A DNA stretch of 64,000 nt from assembly GCF_900143005.1 (NCBI RefSeq), contig NZ_FRCS01000017.1:1-64000 (forward strand). Direction: 5' to 3'. Both the position numbers and the translations under genes were made by a program. Positions 1-9,688 of this stretch are shown one piece after another; the first letter of the stretch is position 1, and every line of letters begins with the position of its first letter. Source of the DNA: Cryptosporangium aurantiacum. GTDB taxonomy: Bacteria > Actinomycetota > Actinomycetes > Mycobacteriales > Cryptosporangiaceae. The notes beneath the pieces were generated by a model that had not been told where the DNA came from, did not search any database, and saw only the letters and a list, made by a program, of their open reading frames with translations.

Positions 1-198
1 ACCCGCCCACCCCACTGGACCCAAGCCCACCACATCATCCCCTGGACCCACGGCGGACCAACCGACATGAACAACCTCATCCTCCTGTGCGGTTTTCATC
101 ACCACCGCGTCCACGACGAAGGCTGGACCCTCCAACTCGACGGACGAGAACTCACCATCCGCCGACCCGACGGCACCATCCTCGACCCACCCGACTAG
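1..198 (+). CDS. HNH endonuclease, C-terminal part (partial)
   Basis: The open frame enters from the left edge and stops at TAG 196-198, so only the last 65 residues are visible. They contain the core of an HNH nuclease fold: QAHHIIPW, then GGPTDMNNLILLCGFHH and VHDEGW, which are the metal-binding and catalytic histidines with the central asparagine. This is the usual C-terminus of the actinobacterial DUF222/HNH family, which is often present in many copies per genome. The N-terminal part and any DUF222 domain lie outside the window, and the substrate is unknown. Confidence 0.8.
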   Translation, partial: TRPPHWTQAHHIIPWTHGGPTDMNNLILLCGFHHHRVHDEGWTLQLDGRELTIRRPDGTILDPPD

Positions 199-360
199 CG
201 ACCCCAACAGCCGAAACAGCCGGGCGGCACCCCCGCCGCCCGGCACTCAGGCATGCCCATCAGCCCGTTCCCTGACCGGCGACCCCATCCTGTTCCCGGG
301 GACGCGGGAGAGAGTCGGACGTGAGTTCAGTACGTCGGGGAGGACGGTCCTTACGCGACC
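199..360. other. intergenic region, nothing recognised
   Basis: This lies between the HNH gene and the small hypothetical gene. I see no convincing ORF, operator or terminator hairpin. If the next gene starts at 472, the gap grows to about 270 bases. Confidence 0.4.
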
Positions 361-816
361 GTGTTGAGCCCAAGCGGGGAAGCAGCTGCACGGCAGGCCG
401 CTGCCCAAGGATCAGGCCAGACTGGCCGAGCTCATGCGACGATGGCCCCATGGCGGCTACCCGAAAGGGCAATGGCGCGTAGGTCACCGGCGCGAGTACG
501 CGCCGCACACCGCCGCCTTCACGAACCCGTCCCCACCATCCCCGGCCTCAGCCCACCCGGCCGCGCCGCGATCGCGCAACTCGAACGAACCCGGCTCTGG
601 CCCGGCGCGGCACGAGAAGCCCTCGACGCATGGGCTCAGTTCCTTCGTGACCCGTACCACCGGCTATTCGACCCGGCAGACGGCTGCGGCGTCCTCGCCT
701 GCTGCCCCGACCCAATCGAGCTACGCCGCATCCTGCACATCGTCGTCCATGCACTGCCTCGGCACGACGCCCGCGCACTTCGCCGCCGAGTCGCTGAACT
801 CGACGACCAGTGGTGA
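361..816 (+). CDS. conserved hypothetical protein
   Basis: The reading frame codes for up to 151 residues. The second half looks protein-like, with PGLSPPGRAAIAQLERTRLW, then a GCGVLACCPD stretch with three cysteines, and a helical tail ending ELDDQW. The first 37 residues have poor composition, and an internal ATG at 472 is an alternative start. A different frame (368-500) reads like a plausible N-terminal sequence (RRWPHGGYPKGQWRVGHRR), so the true 5' end may be in that frame with a frameshift near 490-500. It has no recognisable domain; the cysteine cluster could be structural. Function unknown. Confidence 0.5.
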   Translation: MLSPSGEAAARQAAAQGSGQTGRAHATMAPWRLPERAMARRSPARVRAAHRRLHEPVPTIPGLSPPGRAAIAQLERTRLWPGAAREALDAWAQFLRDPYHRLFDPADGCGVLACCPDPIELRRILHIVVHALPRHDARALRRRVAELDDQW

Positions 817-1117
817 CCTCGAGCCTTGACGAAATCCAGAGGGATCCCGGCGTGCGCCCAGCGGCTAGCGCGAGGCGATCGTGGCCGCCGCCAGCGAGCA
901 ATTCACCGACCGCGGTCATCACGGCGCTTCGCTACACGCGACCGCTGCCGCCGCCGCTGCTGCCGCTCGCGACCGGGCACGACGACGTCCGCGCGCCCTC
1001 GCCGGAGCCCCACGCTCGACGTCGCCGTGGCGCGCGTCTCTCCTCGCAGGGCCCCCTTCCCTCGTCGCATCTATTGCAAGTAGTTTGCAACAGCAGACTG
1101 CTGGCGAAGGGAAAGTC
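817..1117. other. leader of the first metal-importer operon
   Basis: About 300 bases without a credible gene. The first 250 bases are simple CG-rich sequence with open frames that look like noise. The last 50 hold the Nur-type operator at 1074-1090 and a ribosome binding site AAGGGA at about 1107-1112. Confidence 0.5.
1074..1090. promoter_or_regulatory. Nur-box operator (nickel-responsive)
   Basis: The sequence is TTGCAA-GTAGT-TTGCAA, an inverted repeat with a 5-base spacer. It matches exactly the motif known for the nickel-specific Fur-family repressor Nur of Streptomyces coelicolor (tTGCaa-N5-ttGCAA, from memory). It sits 28 bases before the permease start, a typical position for repression. 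No nur gene is in the window, so the regulator would act in trans. Confidence 0.75.
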
Positions 1118-2209
1118 TTGACGTCCGGACTCGTGGTGGAACGGCAGAAAACGGACGCCCTCGGCGTGGACGCCCGCCGCCGCCGCACAACGCTCTGGCT
1201 CGTCGCGCTGACCGCGGTGCTGATCGGCTCGATCGTGGCCGCGGTCGGGTCCGGCGCGGTCGGCATCGCGCCCACCACGGTCGCCCGGATCATCGGTCAC
1301 CACCTGATCGGATGGCCCGGCGACGTGACCTGGGCCGCGCCGGACGACGCGATCGTCTGGCAGGTCCGGCTCCCCCGCGTGCTGCTCGGTGCGCTGGTCG
1401 GCGCCGGGCTCGCGGTCTGTGGCGTCGCCTTGCAAGCGATGGTGCGCAACGTCCTCGCCGACCCGTACCTGCTCGGAGTCAACTCCGGCGCCTCCAGCGG
1501 CGCCGCCGCAGCGATCCTGTTCGGCTTCGGCGCCGGGTTCGGCGAACACGCGCTGCCGCTCAGCGCGTTCCTGGGTGCGCTCGCCGCGTCGCTGCTGGTG
1601 TTCTTCCTCGCCCGCAGCGGCGGGCGGATCACCTCACTGCGGCTGCTGCTGGCGGGCGTCGCGGTCGGCTACGCGCTCTACGCCGCGACGAGCTTCCTGA
1701 TCTTCGCGTCGGGATCCGCCGAGGGTGCGCGGTCGGTGATGTTCTGGCTGCTGGGCTCGCTCAGCCTGGCGCAGTGGGACGCTCCGCTGGCCGTCGTCGC
1801 GATTGTCATCGTCAGCACGACGATCCTGCTGACGATCTGGGGCCGCCGCCTCGACTCGCTCGCCATCGGCGACGAGACCGCCCACACGCTGGGCGTGTCC
1901 CCGGAGCGCTTCCGGATGGCGCTGCTGGTCGTCGTCGCGCTGTGCGTCGGTGTGCTGGTGTCGGCCTCCGGCAGCATCGGGTTCGTCGGCCTGGTGGTCC
2001 CACACCTCGCCCGCCGCCTCGTCGGCGCGACCCACGTGCGCGTCGTCCCGGTCGCCGCGCTGCTCGGCGCGGCGCTGCTGATCTGGGCCGACGTCGTCTC
2101 CCGGGTGTTGCTCCAGCCCCAGGAGATCCCGATCGGCATCATCACCTCCCTGCTCGGCGCGCCCTTCCTGCTCGTGCTGATCCGCCGCTTCCACGCCGCT
2201 TCCGGCTGA
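1118..2209 (+). CDS. FecCD-type ABC transporter permease (nickel-regulated cassette)
   Basis: A 363-residue polytopic membrane protein of the FecCD/BtuC family, which moves metal chelates or corrinoids across the inner membrane with a periplasmic binding protein and an ATPase. Family signatures are QVRLPRVLLGALVGAGLAVC, NVLADPYLLGVNSGAS and the C-terminal GFVGLVVPHLARR. I chose TTG 1118 because AAGGGA lies 5 bases upstream and the first transmembrane helix follows about 25 residues later; open frame continues upstream to 881 but its composition is poor. It is the first gene of a four-gene cassette behind the Nur box, which argues for a nickel-chelate cargo. The cargo itself is inference. Confidence 0.88.
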   Translation: MTSGLVVERQKTDALGVDARRRRTTLWLVALTAVLIGSIVAAVGSGAVGIAPTTVARIIGHHLIGWPGDVTWAAPDDAIVWQVRLPRVLLGALVGAGLAVCGVALQAMVRNVLADPYLLGVNSGASSGAAAAILFGFGAGFGEHALPLSAFLGALAASLLVFFLARSGGRITSLRLLLAGVAVGYALYAATSFLIFASGSAEGARSVMFWLLGSLSLAQWDAPLAVVAIVIVSTTILLTIWGRRLDSLAIGDETAHTLGVSPERFRMALLVVVALCVGVLVSASGSIGFVGLVVPHLARRLVGATHVRVVPVAALLGAALLIWADVVSRVLLQPQEIPIGIITSLLGAPFLLVLIRRFHAASG

Positions 2210-2280
2210 CCCTCCCGCCGGCTGAAACACCCCGCCCGACGAACCGCCCCCGCCCGATGAACAGACCTCCGAGGACGAAC

Positions 2281-3233
2281 ATGCGCAAAACCTCGCTCGC
2301 GATCGCTGCGTCGCTGCTCCTGTTGACCGCCGCGTGTGGCGAAAAAGCCGAGAGCGGGACGACGTCCGCGGACGGCGCCTACCCGGTCACGGTCAGCAAC
2401 TGCGGCACCGACGTGACGTTCGACGCCGAGCCCGAGCGCGTCGTCCTGCTGAAGAGCGCCGCGGTTCCGTACCTGCACGAGCTCGGCGTGATGGACCGGG
2501 TCACGGCCAGGGCCGGGCAGTACCCGAAGGACTACTACGACGCCGAGACGCTCGCCGAGCTGGCGAAGATCCCGCTGCTGACCGAGAAGACCGACACCAG
2601 CGGCCACCTCCAGATCTCCAAGGAGGTCGTGATCAGCCAGCGCCCGGACCTGGTGCTCGGCGAGGTCGACAACCTCTCCCGCGAGACGCTCTCCGCCGTC
2701 GACATCCCGTTGCTCGAGGAACCGGCGCTCTGCGCGACCACGAAGACCAAACCGACGTTCGACGACATCTACCGCCAGATGGAGTCGTACGGCGCGGTCT
2801 TCAACCGGCCCGACGAGGCGACGGCCGCCGTCGCCGCACTCAAGAAGCGGGTCACCGTCCAGCAGGCGTCCGACCGGACCGCGGCCGTGCTCTACCCGAC
2901 GGTCGGCGGCGGCACGACCTACGCGTACGGCAACCTCAGTATGGCCGACCCCCAGCTGACGGCCGCCGGCTTCACCAACGTCTTCGGCAACGTCGACGAG
3001 CGCGTGTTCGAGGTGACGCTCGAGGAGCTGCTCGGCCGCGACCCCGACGTGCTGATCCTGCTCTACAGCGACGGCGACCCGGCCGCGGTGGAGAAGGCGA
3101 TCACCGGGCTCCCCGGCGCGGAGAAGCTCACCGCGGTGAAGAGCAAGAACGTGATGACGCAGCTGTTCAACTTCACCGAGCCGCCGACTCCGCTGTCGAT
3201 CACCGGCCTGGAGAAGATCGTGCGGCGCTTCGG

Positions 3234-3237
<4 letters not shown>
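2281..3237 (+). CDS. metal-chelate ABC transporter substrate-binding lipoprotein
   Basis: A 318-residue periplasmic binding protein with a lipoprotein signal: hydrophobic stretch then LLTAAC, so Cys19 is the lipidated residue. The mature part begins YPVTVSNCGTDVTFDAEPER, the usual start of class III (FhuD/BtuF-like) binding proteins. A GAGGA ribosome site precedes ATG 2281. It overlaps the downstream ATPase by 4 bases (ATGA), so the two are translationally coupled. It should capture the chelate outside the membrane and dock on the 1118 permease. It is a distant paralogue of the protein at 4951, sharing the NCG start. Confidence 0.87.
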
Positions 3238-4006
<769 letters not shown>

Positions 4007-4010
<4 letters not shown>

Positions 4011-4702
4011 GCGTGCAGGACCGCATCAACCAGTACTGGACCGAACGCGCCCCCGCCTACGACGACTACCAGCAGCAACCCGACCGGCTCGCGGCCGACG
4101 CCGCGGTCTGGGCGCGGATCTGGGCCGACGCTCTGCCGCCCGCGCCCACCGACGTGCTCGACGTCGGCACCGGCAGCGGCCACGTCGCGCTGACGCTGGC
4201 AAGTCTGGGCCACCGCGTCACCGGCATCGATCTGGCCGAGGGCATGCTGGACCGCGCCCGCAGGCACGCCGACGGCCTGCCGAACCCGCCGGTGTTCCGG
4301 CGGGGCGACGCGGTCGCCCCTGACTTCCCCGACGGCAGCTTCGCCGCCGTCGTCAACCGGTACGTTATGTGGACGCTCCGCGAGCCGGCAATCGCGGTAG
4401 CGAACTGGATCCGGCTGCTGCGTCCGGGCGGAACGCTCGCGGTCGTCGACAGCACGTGGTTCCCGAACGGGCTCGATGCCTCCGGGGAGAACTTCGGCCG
4501 CTGGTACGACACGTCGGTCCGCGACGCGTTGCCGCTGGCCGCCGCGTCGTCGATCCAGCAGACCGCGGACGTGCTGGCGGAGGCCGGGCTCCGTGGCGTC
4601 GAGATCGTCCCGCTGACCGCGCTGCTCGAACTGGACCAACGGCTCGGCGTCGCCCCGAACCACGAGGTGCAGCTGCAGTACCTGATCCGCGGCCGGGCCT
4701 GA
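4007..4702 (+). CDS. class I SAM-dependent methyltransferase in the nickel-regulated cassette
   Basis: A 231-residue Rossmann-fold methyltransferase: motif I VLDVGTGSGHV (residues 50-60), an acidic end of strand 2 in GIDLAEGM, and post-I RRGDAVAPDFPDGSFAAVV. It starts at GTG 4007 inside the stop region of the ATPase gene, so it belongs to the importer operon. Its substrate is not evident. Because it is co-expressed with uptake of a metal chelate, it may modify the imported ligand or act in making a metallophore. The second importer also carries a methyltransferase (5943), although the two are only distantly alike. Confidence 0.82.
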
Positions 4703-4714
4703 CCGGCCCGGCTG

Positions 4715-4905
4715 TTATCGTCACGACGCCAGTCAACCCACGAAGTGGGTCAGGGAACCCGGTGCGATTCCGGGGCTGACGCGCAGCGGTGAGGGGGACG
4801 GCCGCGGCACTGGCCACTGGACCGATGGGTCTGGGAAGGCGCCGCGGCCGGACGAACCCGAGTCCGAAGACCTGCTGGCGACCGGCGTCCGCCCCGGACG
4901 CCGGA
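4715..4905 (+). promoter_or_regulatory. cobalamin (B12) riboswitch
   Basis: The leader shows the conserved order of a cobalamin riboswitch: GGTCAGGGAACCCGGTGCGA then ATTCCGGGGCTGAC at 4748-4780, GCGCAGCGGTGAG, GGCCACTGG at about 4812-4820, CTGGGAAGG, and the closing block GAGTCCGAAGACCTGC at 4860-4874 that matches the aptamer's 3' consensus. A 9-bp-arm hairpin (4882-4890 with 4896-4904) follows and may form the expression platform before the GAGGA ribosome site of the gene at 4951. B12 binding should shut off the downstream importer. Outer boundaries are approximate. Confidence 0.9.
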
Positions 4906-4950
4906 TCGGCAACGGGCCTCGCGATCGGGCCCGCGATCTTTGAGGAACCC

Positions 4951-5946
4951 ATGTCGTCACGTCATGGGCTCGCGGCTGCCGCGAGCCTGCTGCTGCTTGC
5001 GTCCTGCGGTCAGGACACCGGATCCGCGTCCGCCGCCGACCCCGGCTACCCGCTCAGCGTCGCGAACTGCGGACGCCAGGTGAGCGTCGACCGGCCGATC
5101 GAGAACGCGGTGTCGATCAGCCAACCGGCCTCGGAGCTGCTGCTCTCGCTCGGCGTTCAGGACCGGATGGCCGGCACGGCGTCCTGGAGCGACCCGGTGC
5201 TGCCGAACCTGGCCGCCGCGAACGAGACCGTGCCGCGGATCGCGAAGGACTTCCCGTCGTTCGAGCGGCTGCTGGAGGAGGAACCGGACTTCGTCTACAC
5301 GACGTTCGCGTACACCTACACGCCCGAGGGCGTTGCCGACCGCGCGAAGTTCGACGCGGTGAAGATCCCCACGTACCTGTCGTCCAGCGAATGCACCGGG
5401 CAGGACGCCGTCCAGAGCCGGGCGCTGACGATCGACGACCTGTACCGGGAGATCGACGACCTCGCGACGCTGTTCGACGTCCGGCAGCGCGGCGACGCGC
5501 TGGTGACGTCGCTGACGCAGCGGATGGCCACCGCCGCGAAGGCCGTCGACGCCAGGAACACCACGCTGGCCTGGTGGTACTCCGGCACGAAGACGCCGTA
5601 CATCGCCGGCTGCTGCGGCACCCCGGGCCTGGTGACCGGCGCGGTCGGCGCGAAGAACGCGTTCGCCGACAGCACCCAGCTGTGGCCGGAGACCAGCTGG
5701 GAGAGCATCCTCGACCGCGACCCGACCGTGCTCGTCCTCGCCGACCTCACCCGCGGCGACGACGGGGACAGCGCGGCGGCGAAGATCGAGTTCCTCGAGT
5801 CCGACCCGGTCGCCCGCAAGCTCACCGCGGTGAAGAACAAGCGCTACGTCATCCTCTCCGGCTCGGACATGGACCCCGGTATCCGCACCGTGCAGGCCGT
5901 GGAGAAGGTCAGCGCCGGCCTCACGAAACTCGGGTACACATCATGA
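4951..5946 (+). CDS. BtuF-like substrate-binding lipoprotein (B12-riboswitch cassette)
   Basis: A 331-residue binding protein with lipoprotein signal; Cys19 in LLLLASC. The mature protein starts YPLSVANCGRQVSVDRPIEN and has the two-lobed class III layout. ATG 4951 has a GAGGA site about 6 bases upstream. Riboswitch control points to a corrinoid or cobalt chelate. Proteins with this NCG start are sometimes named 'F420-0 transporter' binding proteins in databases (a proposal from gene context, recalled from memory); the riboswitch here favours a corrinoid-linked role instead. It overlaps the methyltransferase by 4 bases. Confidence 0.85.
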   Translation: MSSRHGLAAAASLLLLASCGQDTGSASAADPGYPLSVANCGRQVSVDRPIENAVSISQPASELLLSLGVQDRMAGTASWSDPVLPNLAAANETVPRIAKDFPSFERLLEEEPDFVYTTFAYTYTPEGVADRAKFDAVKIPTYLSSSECTGQDAVQSRALTIDDLYREIDDLATLFDVRQRGDALVTSLTQRMATAAKAVDARNTTLAWWYSGTKTPYIAGCCGTPGLVTGAVGAKNAFADSTQLWPETSWESILDRDPTVLVLADLTRGDDGDSAAAKIEFLESDPVARKLTAVKNKRYVILSGSDMDPGIRTVQAVEKVSAGLTKLGYTS

Positions 5947-6689
5947 CTGCAGACCTGCACGACCTGGTCCGGCGCTGGGACGCCCAGCAGGCCGCGTACA
6001 TCGCCGGCCGCGAACAGCGCTTCACCGCGATGCTCGACGTGCTGGAGCTGACCGTCGGCGGCGACGCCACGATCGTCGACCTCGGCTGCGGCCCCGGTTC
6101 GCTGACCCGCCGGGTCCTCGAGCGGTTCCCGCGGGCTCGCGTCGTCGCCCTGGACTACGACCCGGTGCTGCTGGCGCTCGCCAGGAAGACGCTGTCCGAG
6201 TACGGCGAGCGGGTCACCGTCGTCGACGTGGATCTGCTCGACCCGCACTGGACTGACGGCCTGGGCGCCCTGTCGGCCGCGGTCTCCACCACCGCGCTGC
6301 ACTGGCTGGCACCGGACGAGCTGCTGCGGCTCTACGCCCGGGTGCACGCGCTGCTCACGCCGGGTGGCGTGCTGCTCGACGGCGACCACTTCCGGTTCGA
6401 CGACCGCGATCCGGTGCTGCAGAAGGTGGCGCTGGCCCACGACGAGCGGACCCAGCAGGTGGCGTTCGCCGCCGGCGCGGAGGACTGGGCGACGTGGTGG
6501 GACGCCGCGCGCGCCCACCCGGCCCTCAGCCCGCACGTCGCCGAGCGGGACCGCCGGTACGGCGCGCGGACCTCGGCTCCGGCGACCACCGTGGACTTCC
6601 GGCTCGCCGCGCTGCGTCAGGCCGGTTTCGGTGCGACCGGGACCGTGTGGCAGCTGCTGGACGACTACGTGGTCTGGGCGCAGAAGTAG
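5943..6689 (+). CDS. class I SAM-dependent methyltransferase in the B12-regulated cassette
   Basis: A 248-residue methyltransferase with motif I TIVDLGCGPGS (residues 43-53), VVALDYDP at the end of strand 2 and a trans-aconitate-methyltransferase-like middle (STTALHWLAPDEL). It sits between the binding protein (ATGA overlap) and the permease, which begins directly after its stop codon, so it is an integral part of the riboswitch-controlled transcript. The substrate is unknown. Its place inside an importer operon, repeated in the neighbouring cassette, suggests that it modifies the imported molecule or a partner needed for uptake. Confidence 0.82.
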   Translation: MTADLHDLVRRWDAQQAAYIAGREQRFTAMLDVLELTVGGDATIVDLGCGPGSLTRRVLERFPRARVVALDYDPVLLALARKTLSEYGERVTVVDVDLLDPHWTDGLGALSAAVSTTALHWLAPDELLRLYARVHALLTPGGVLLDGDHFRFDDRDPVLQKVALAHDERTQQVAFAAGAEDWATWWDAARAHPALSPHVAERDRRYGARTSAPATTVDFRLAALRQAGFGATGTVWQLLDDYVVWAQK

Positions 6690-7697
6690 TTGTCCCGGTT
6701 CGGTTTCTGGGTGGCCGGGATCGGCGTCCTCGTGACGTCGATCGCGGTCGCGATCACGATCGGTCCGGCCGACCTGTCGGTGCGGGACGTCGTCGCGGTG
6801 GTCACCGATCACCTGGGTGGGCGGCCGTCGGGCCGGTCGCGGATCCGGGACGCGATCGTGTGGGACCTGCGGCTGCCGCGCACCCTGCTCGCCGCGGTGT
6901 GCGGCGCGGGCCTGGCGATGTGCGGTGCGGTGATGCAGGCGCTGCTGCGCAATCCGCTCGCCGACCCGTACGTGCTCGGCATCTCGTCGGGGGCGTCCAC
7001 CGGGGCGGTGCTGGTGCTGGTCCTCGGGCTCGGTGCCGGCACGATCGGCCTCGGCGTCGGCGCGTTCGCCGGTGCGGTGCTCGCGTTCCTGCTGGTCCTG
7101 GTGCTGGCCCGGGTCGCGGGCGGTACCACCGACCGGCTGATCCTCGCCGGGGTGGCAGGCACCCAGCTGTTCTCCGCGATCACGTCGTTCGTCGTGATCT
7201 CGTCGGCCGATGCCCGCCAGACCCGGGGCGTACTGTTCTGGCTGCTGGGGTCGTTGAGCGGCGCGGGCTGGGGTGACGTCGCGGTGGGCGCGGCGGTGCT
7301 GGCGGCCGGGTTGCTGGTGTGCGCGGGGCTGGCGTTGTCGCTGGACGCGTTCGCGTTCGGCTCCGACGCCGCGGCGACGCTCGGCGTTCCGGTGAACGTG
7401 GTCCGCGCGATCCTGCTGACGGTCACTGCGTTGCTAACCGCGGTCCTGGTCAGCGCCGCCGGGGCGATCGGGTTTGTCGGGCTGGTGCTCCCGCACGCCG
7501 CGCGGGCGCTGGTCGGGCCCTCGCACCGCCGGTTGGTGCCGGCGACCGCGCTGGTCGGTGCCGTCTTCCTGGTCTGGGTCGACACGCTCGGCCGGACCGT
7601 GCTCGAGCCGCAGGAGATCCCGGTGGGTGTCGTGACCGCGTTGGTCGGCGTCCCGGCGTTCGCGATCGTGCTGTTCCGGAGCCGGAGGACACGATGA
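6690..7697 (+). CDS. btuC: BtuC/FecCD-type permease (B12-regulated cassette)
   Basis: A 335-residue polytopic permease with the family signatures DLRLPRTLLAAVCGAGLAMC, NPLADPYVLGISSGAS, GFVGLVLPHAAR and the QEIPVGVVTALVGVP end. The start is TTG 6690, immediately after the methyltransferase stop codon; no better start exists before the first helix. It overlaps the ATPase gene by 4 bases. The B12 riboswitch upstream supports a corrinoid (BtuC) role; the symbol reflects that inference rather than a sequence test. Confidence 0.82.
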   Translation: MSRFGFWVAGIGVLVTSIAVAITIGPADLSVRDVVAVVTDHLGGRPSGRSRIRDAIVWDLRLPRTLLAAVCGAGLAMCGAVMQALLRNPLADPYVLGISSGASTGAVLVLVLGLGAGTIGLGVGAFAGAVLAFLLVLVLARVAGGTTDRLILAGVAGTQLFSAITSFVVISSADARQTRGVLFWLLGSLSGAGWGDVAVGAAVLAAGLLVCAGLALSLDAFAFGSDAAATLGVPVNVVRAILLTVTALLTAVLVSAAGAIGFVGLVLPHAARALVGPSHRRLVPATALVGAVFLVWVDTLGRTVLEPQEIPVGVVTALVGVPAFAIVLFRSRRTR

Positions 7698-8464
7698 CGC
7701 TGCGCGCCGACGCGGTGAGCTGGACGGCGGACGGCCGGCTGATCGTCGACGCGGTGAGCCTGCACGCCGAACCGGGCAGCACGATCGGCTTACTGGGTCC
7801 GAACGGGTCCGGGAAGTCGTCGCTGCTGCGGATCCTGGCCGGTCTGCGACGGCCGACGGCCGGTCTGGTGACGCTCGACGGCGCGCCGCTGCCCGCGGTG
7901 CGGCGCCGGGACCTCGCCCGGCGGGTGGCCGTGGTGGCGCAGCACGCGACGACCGAGGTCGCCCTCACGGTCCGCGAGGTCATCGCGCTCGGCCGCACGC
8001 CGCATCGCCGCGGCTGGAGCGCCCCGACCGCCGACGACGACCGGGCGGTCCTGGACGCCGCGGCCCGGACCGGCCTCACCGCCCACCTCGACCAGGCGTG
8101 GCACACGCTCTCCGGCGGTGAACGCCAGCGCGCCCAGATCGCCCGGGCGCTCGCCCAGCAACCGCGCGAACTGCTGCTCGACGAGCCGACGAACCATCTG
8201 GACATCGGTGCGCAGCTCGATCTGCTCGCGCTGGTCGGTGCGCTGCCGGTGACGACCGTCATGGCGCTGCACGACCTCAACCTGGCGGCGATGTTCTGCG
8301 ACCGGCTGGTGCTGCTCCACCGCGGGCGGGCGGTCGCGGCCGGTACGCCCGCCGAGGTGTTGGACGCCGACCGCATCCACGAGGTCTACGGAGTCCGCGC
8401 CACCGTGCAGCGCGACCCGTCCGACGACCACCTCACGGTGCGCTTCACCCGGCCCGGAGCGTGA
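7694..8464 (+). CDS. btuD: BtuD/FecE-type ABC transporter ATPase (B12-regulated cassette)
   Basis: A 256-residue ATPase with Walker A GPNGSGKS (residues 35-42), signature LSGGERQR (139-146), Walker B LLLDEP (160-165) and H-loop ALHDLNLA. It closes the riboswitch-controlled operon. Its last 20 bases overlap the end of the convergent histidine kinase gene, so no terminator separates the two. Confidence 0.85.
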   Translation: MTLRADAVSWTADGRLIVDAVSLHAEPGSTIGLLGPNGSGKSSLLRILAGLRRPTAGLVTLDGAPLPAVRRRDLARRVAVVAQHATTEVALTVREVIALGRTPHRRGWSAPTADDDRAVLDAAARTGLTAHLDQAWHTLSGGERQRAQIARALAQQPRELLLDEPTNHLDIGAQLDLLALVGALPVTTVMALHDLNLAAMFCDRLVLLHRGRAVAAGTPAEVLDADRIHEVYGVRATVQRDPSDDHLTVRFTRPGA

Positions 8465-9677
8465 CCGTTCGATCCGAGCGTTCCTCGGTGCTGCGGGGCA
8501 ACGTCAGGACGAAAATCGAACCACCGCCCGGGGCGGGCTCGTAGCACAGCTCACCGCCGTGCGCCTCCACCCACTGCCGCGCGATCGACAGCCCGAGCCC
8601 CACGCCGGGGACCGCGTAGTCCCGCGCGTGCCGCCCGCGGGAGAACCGGTCGAACAGGTACGGGGCCTCCCCCGCCGGGATACCGGCCCCGTGGTCGAGG
8701 ACGCGCAGCTGCGGCCGCCCGTCGTCGCACCGCTGCACGCGCACGGTCACCGTGGCGCCGGGTGGGCTGAACAGCACCGCGTTGCGGACGAGCTGTCCGG
8801 TCGCGTCGGCGAGCCGGACCGCGTCCGCGTCGGCGGGGACGGCGACCGGCGCGTCGAGAACGATCGGCACGTCGCGGGAGGCGGCCAGATCCGTGCAGCC
8901 GCGGATCGCGGCCTCGGCCACCGCCCGCAGGTCCACCGGTGCGCGGACCGGGGCGGGGAGCGTCGGGACCGGACGGGTCCCGGCCAGCAGGTGGTCGACC
9001 ATCGCGACGAGCCGATCGCCGTTGCGGCGGATCGGCTCGGCGAACCGGTCGGCCAGGGCGGGGTCGTCGGCCACCAGCTCGAGGTACCCCTGGATGGACG
9101 CGACCGGCGTGCGGAGCTCGTGCGAGATCGTCGCGACGAGGTCCTCCTCGCGCTGTTCGGCGCGCGCGAGCTCGTCGCCGAGACCGGCCAGCAGCAGCCG
9201 GCTGCGGATCAGCGCGAAGTGACCGGCCGCCTGCCCGGCCAGCGCGGTCAGCTGGTCGAGCAGCCGGTCGGTGGTGTCCCGCGGCCGGTCGTCGATGACG
9301 CACACCGCACCGAGCGCGTACCCGTCCTCGTCGACGATCGGCGCGCCCGCGTAGAACCGGACGTGGGGGGCGCCGAGCACGGTGGGGAACTCGGCGAACC
9401 GGTCGTCCCGCCGGGCGTCCGGCACCACCACGAGGCTCTGGTCCGGCAGCGTGTGCGCGCAGAACGACACGGCACGGGACATCTGGTCGCCGGCGAGACC
9501 GGTCTTGCCCGCGAACCACTGCCGGTCCCGGTCGATCAGCGACACCGCCGACATCGGGGTGTCGAACAGCGCGGCGGCGAGCCCGGTGAGGTTGTCGAGC
9601 ACCGCGGGGCGCGGCCGGTCGAGCAGCTGGTAGCTGTGCAGCGCGGCCAGGCGTGCGAGTTCGAGGGACTCGTCCAT
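8445..9677 (-). CDS. GAF-domain sensor histidine kinase
   Basis: A 410-residue soluble kinase. Residues ~20-160 form a GAF domain of the type found N-terminally in redox/light sensors (LLDRPRPAVLDNL... DRQWFAGKTG). The dimerisation/phosphoacceptor helix has ISHELRTP (His186), and the C-terminal ATPase has the N box (QLVRNAVLFSPP), DHGAGIP, and GVGLGLSIARQWVEAHGG. It has no membrane segment. It lies 11 bases after the response regulator gene, so the two are an obvious pair, with the larger kinase upstream in the same direction. Confidence 0.9.
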   Translation of the reverse strand: MDESLELARLAALHSYQLLDRPRPAVLDNLTGLAAALFDTPMSAVSLIDRDRQWFAGKTGLAGDQMSRAVSFCAHTLPDQSLVVVPDARRDDRFAEFPTVLGAPHVRFYAGAPIVDEDGYALGAVCVIDDRPRDTTDRLLDQLTALAGQAAGHFALIRSRLLLAGLGDELARAEQREEDLVATISHELRTPVASIQGYLELVADDPALADRFAEPIRRNGDRLVAMVDHLLAGTRPVPTLPAPVRAPVDLRAVAEAAIRGCTDLAASRDVPIVLDAPVAVPADADAVRLADATGQLVRNAVLFSPPGATVTVRVQRCDDGRPQLRVLDHGAGIPAGEAPYLFDRFSRGRHARDYAVPGVGLGLSIARQWVEAHGGELCYEPAPGGGSIFVLTLPRSTEERSDRTVTLRAG

Positions 9678-9688
9678 CGCGGATCCGG

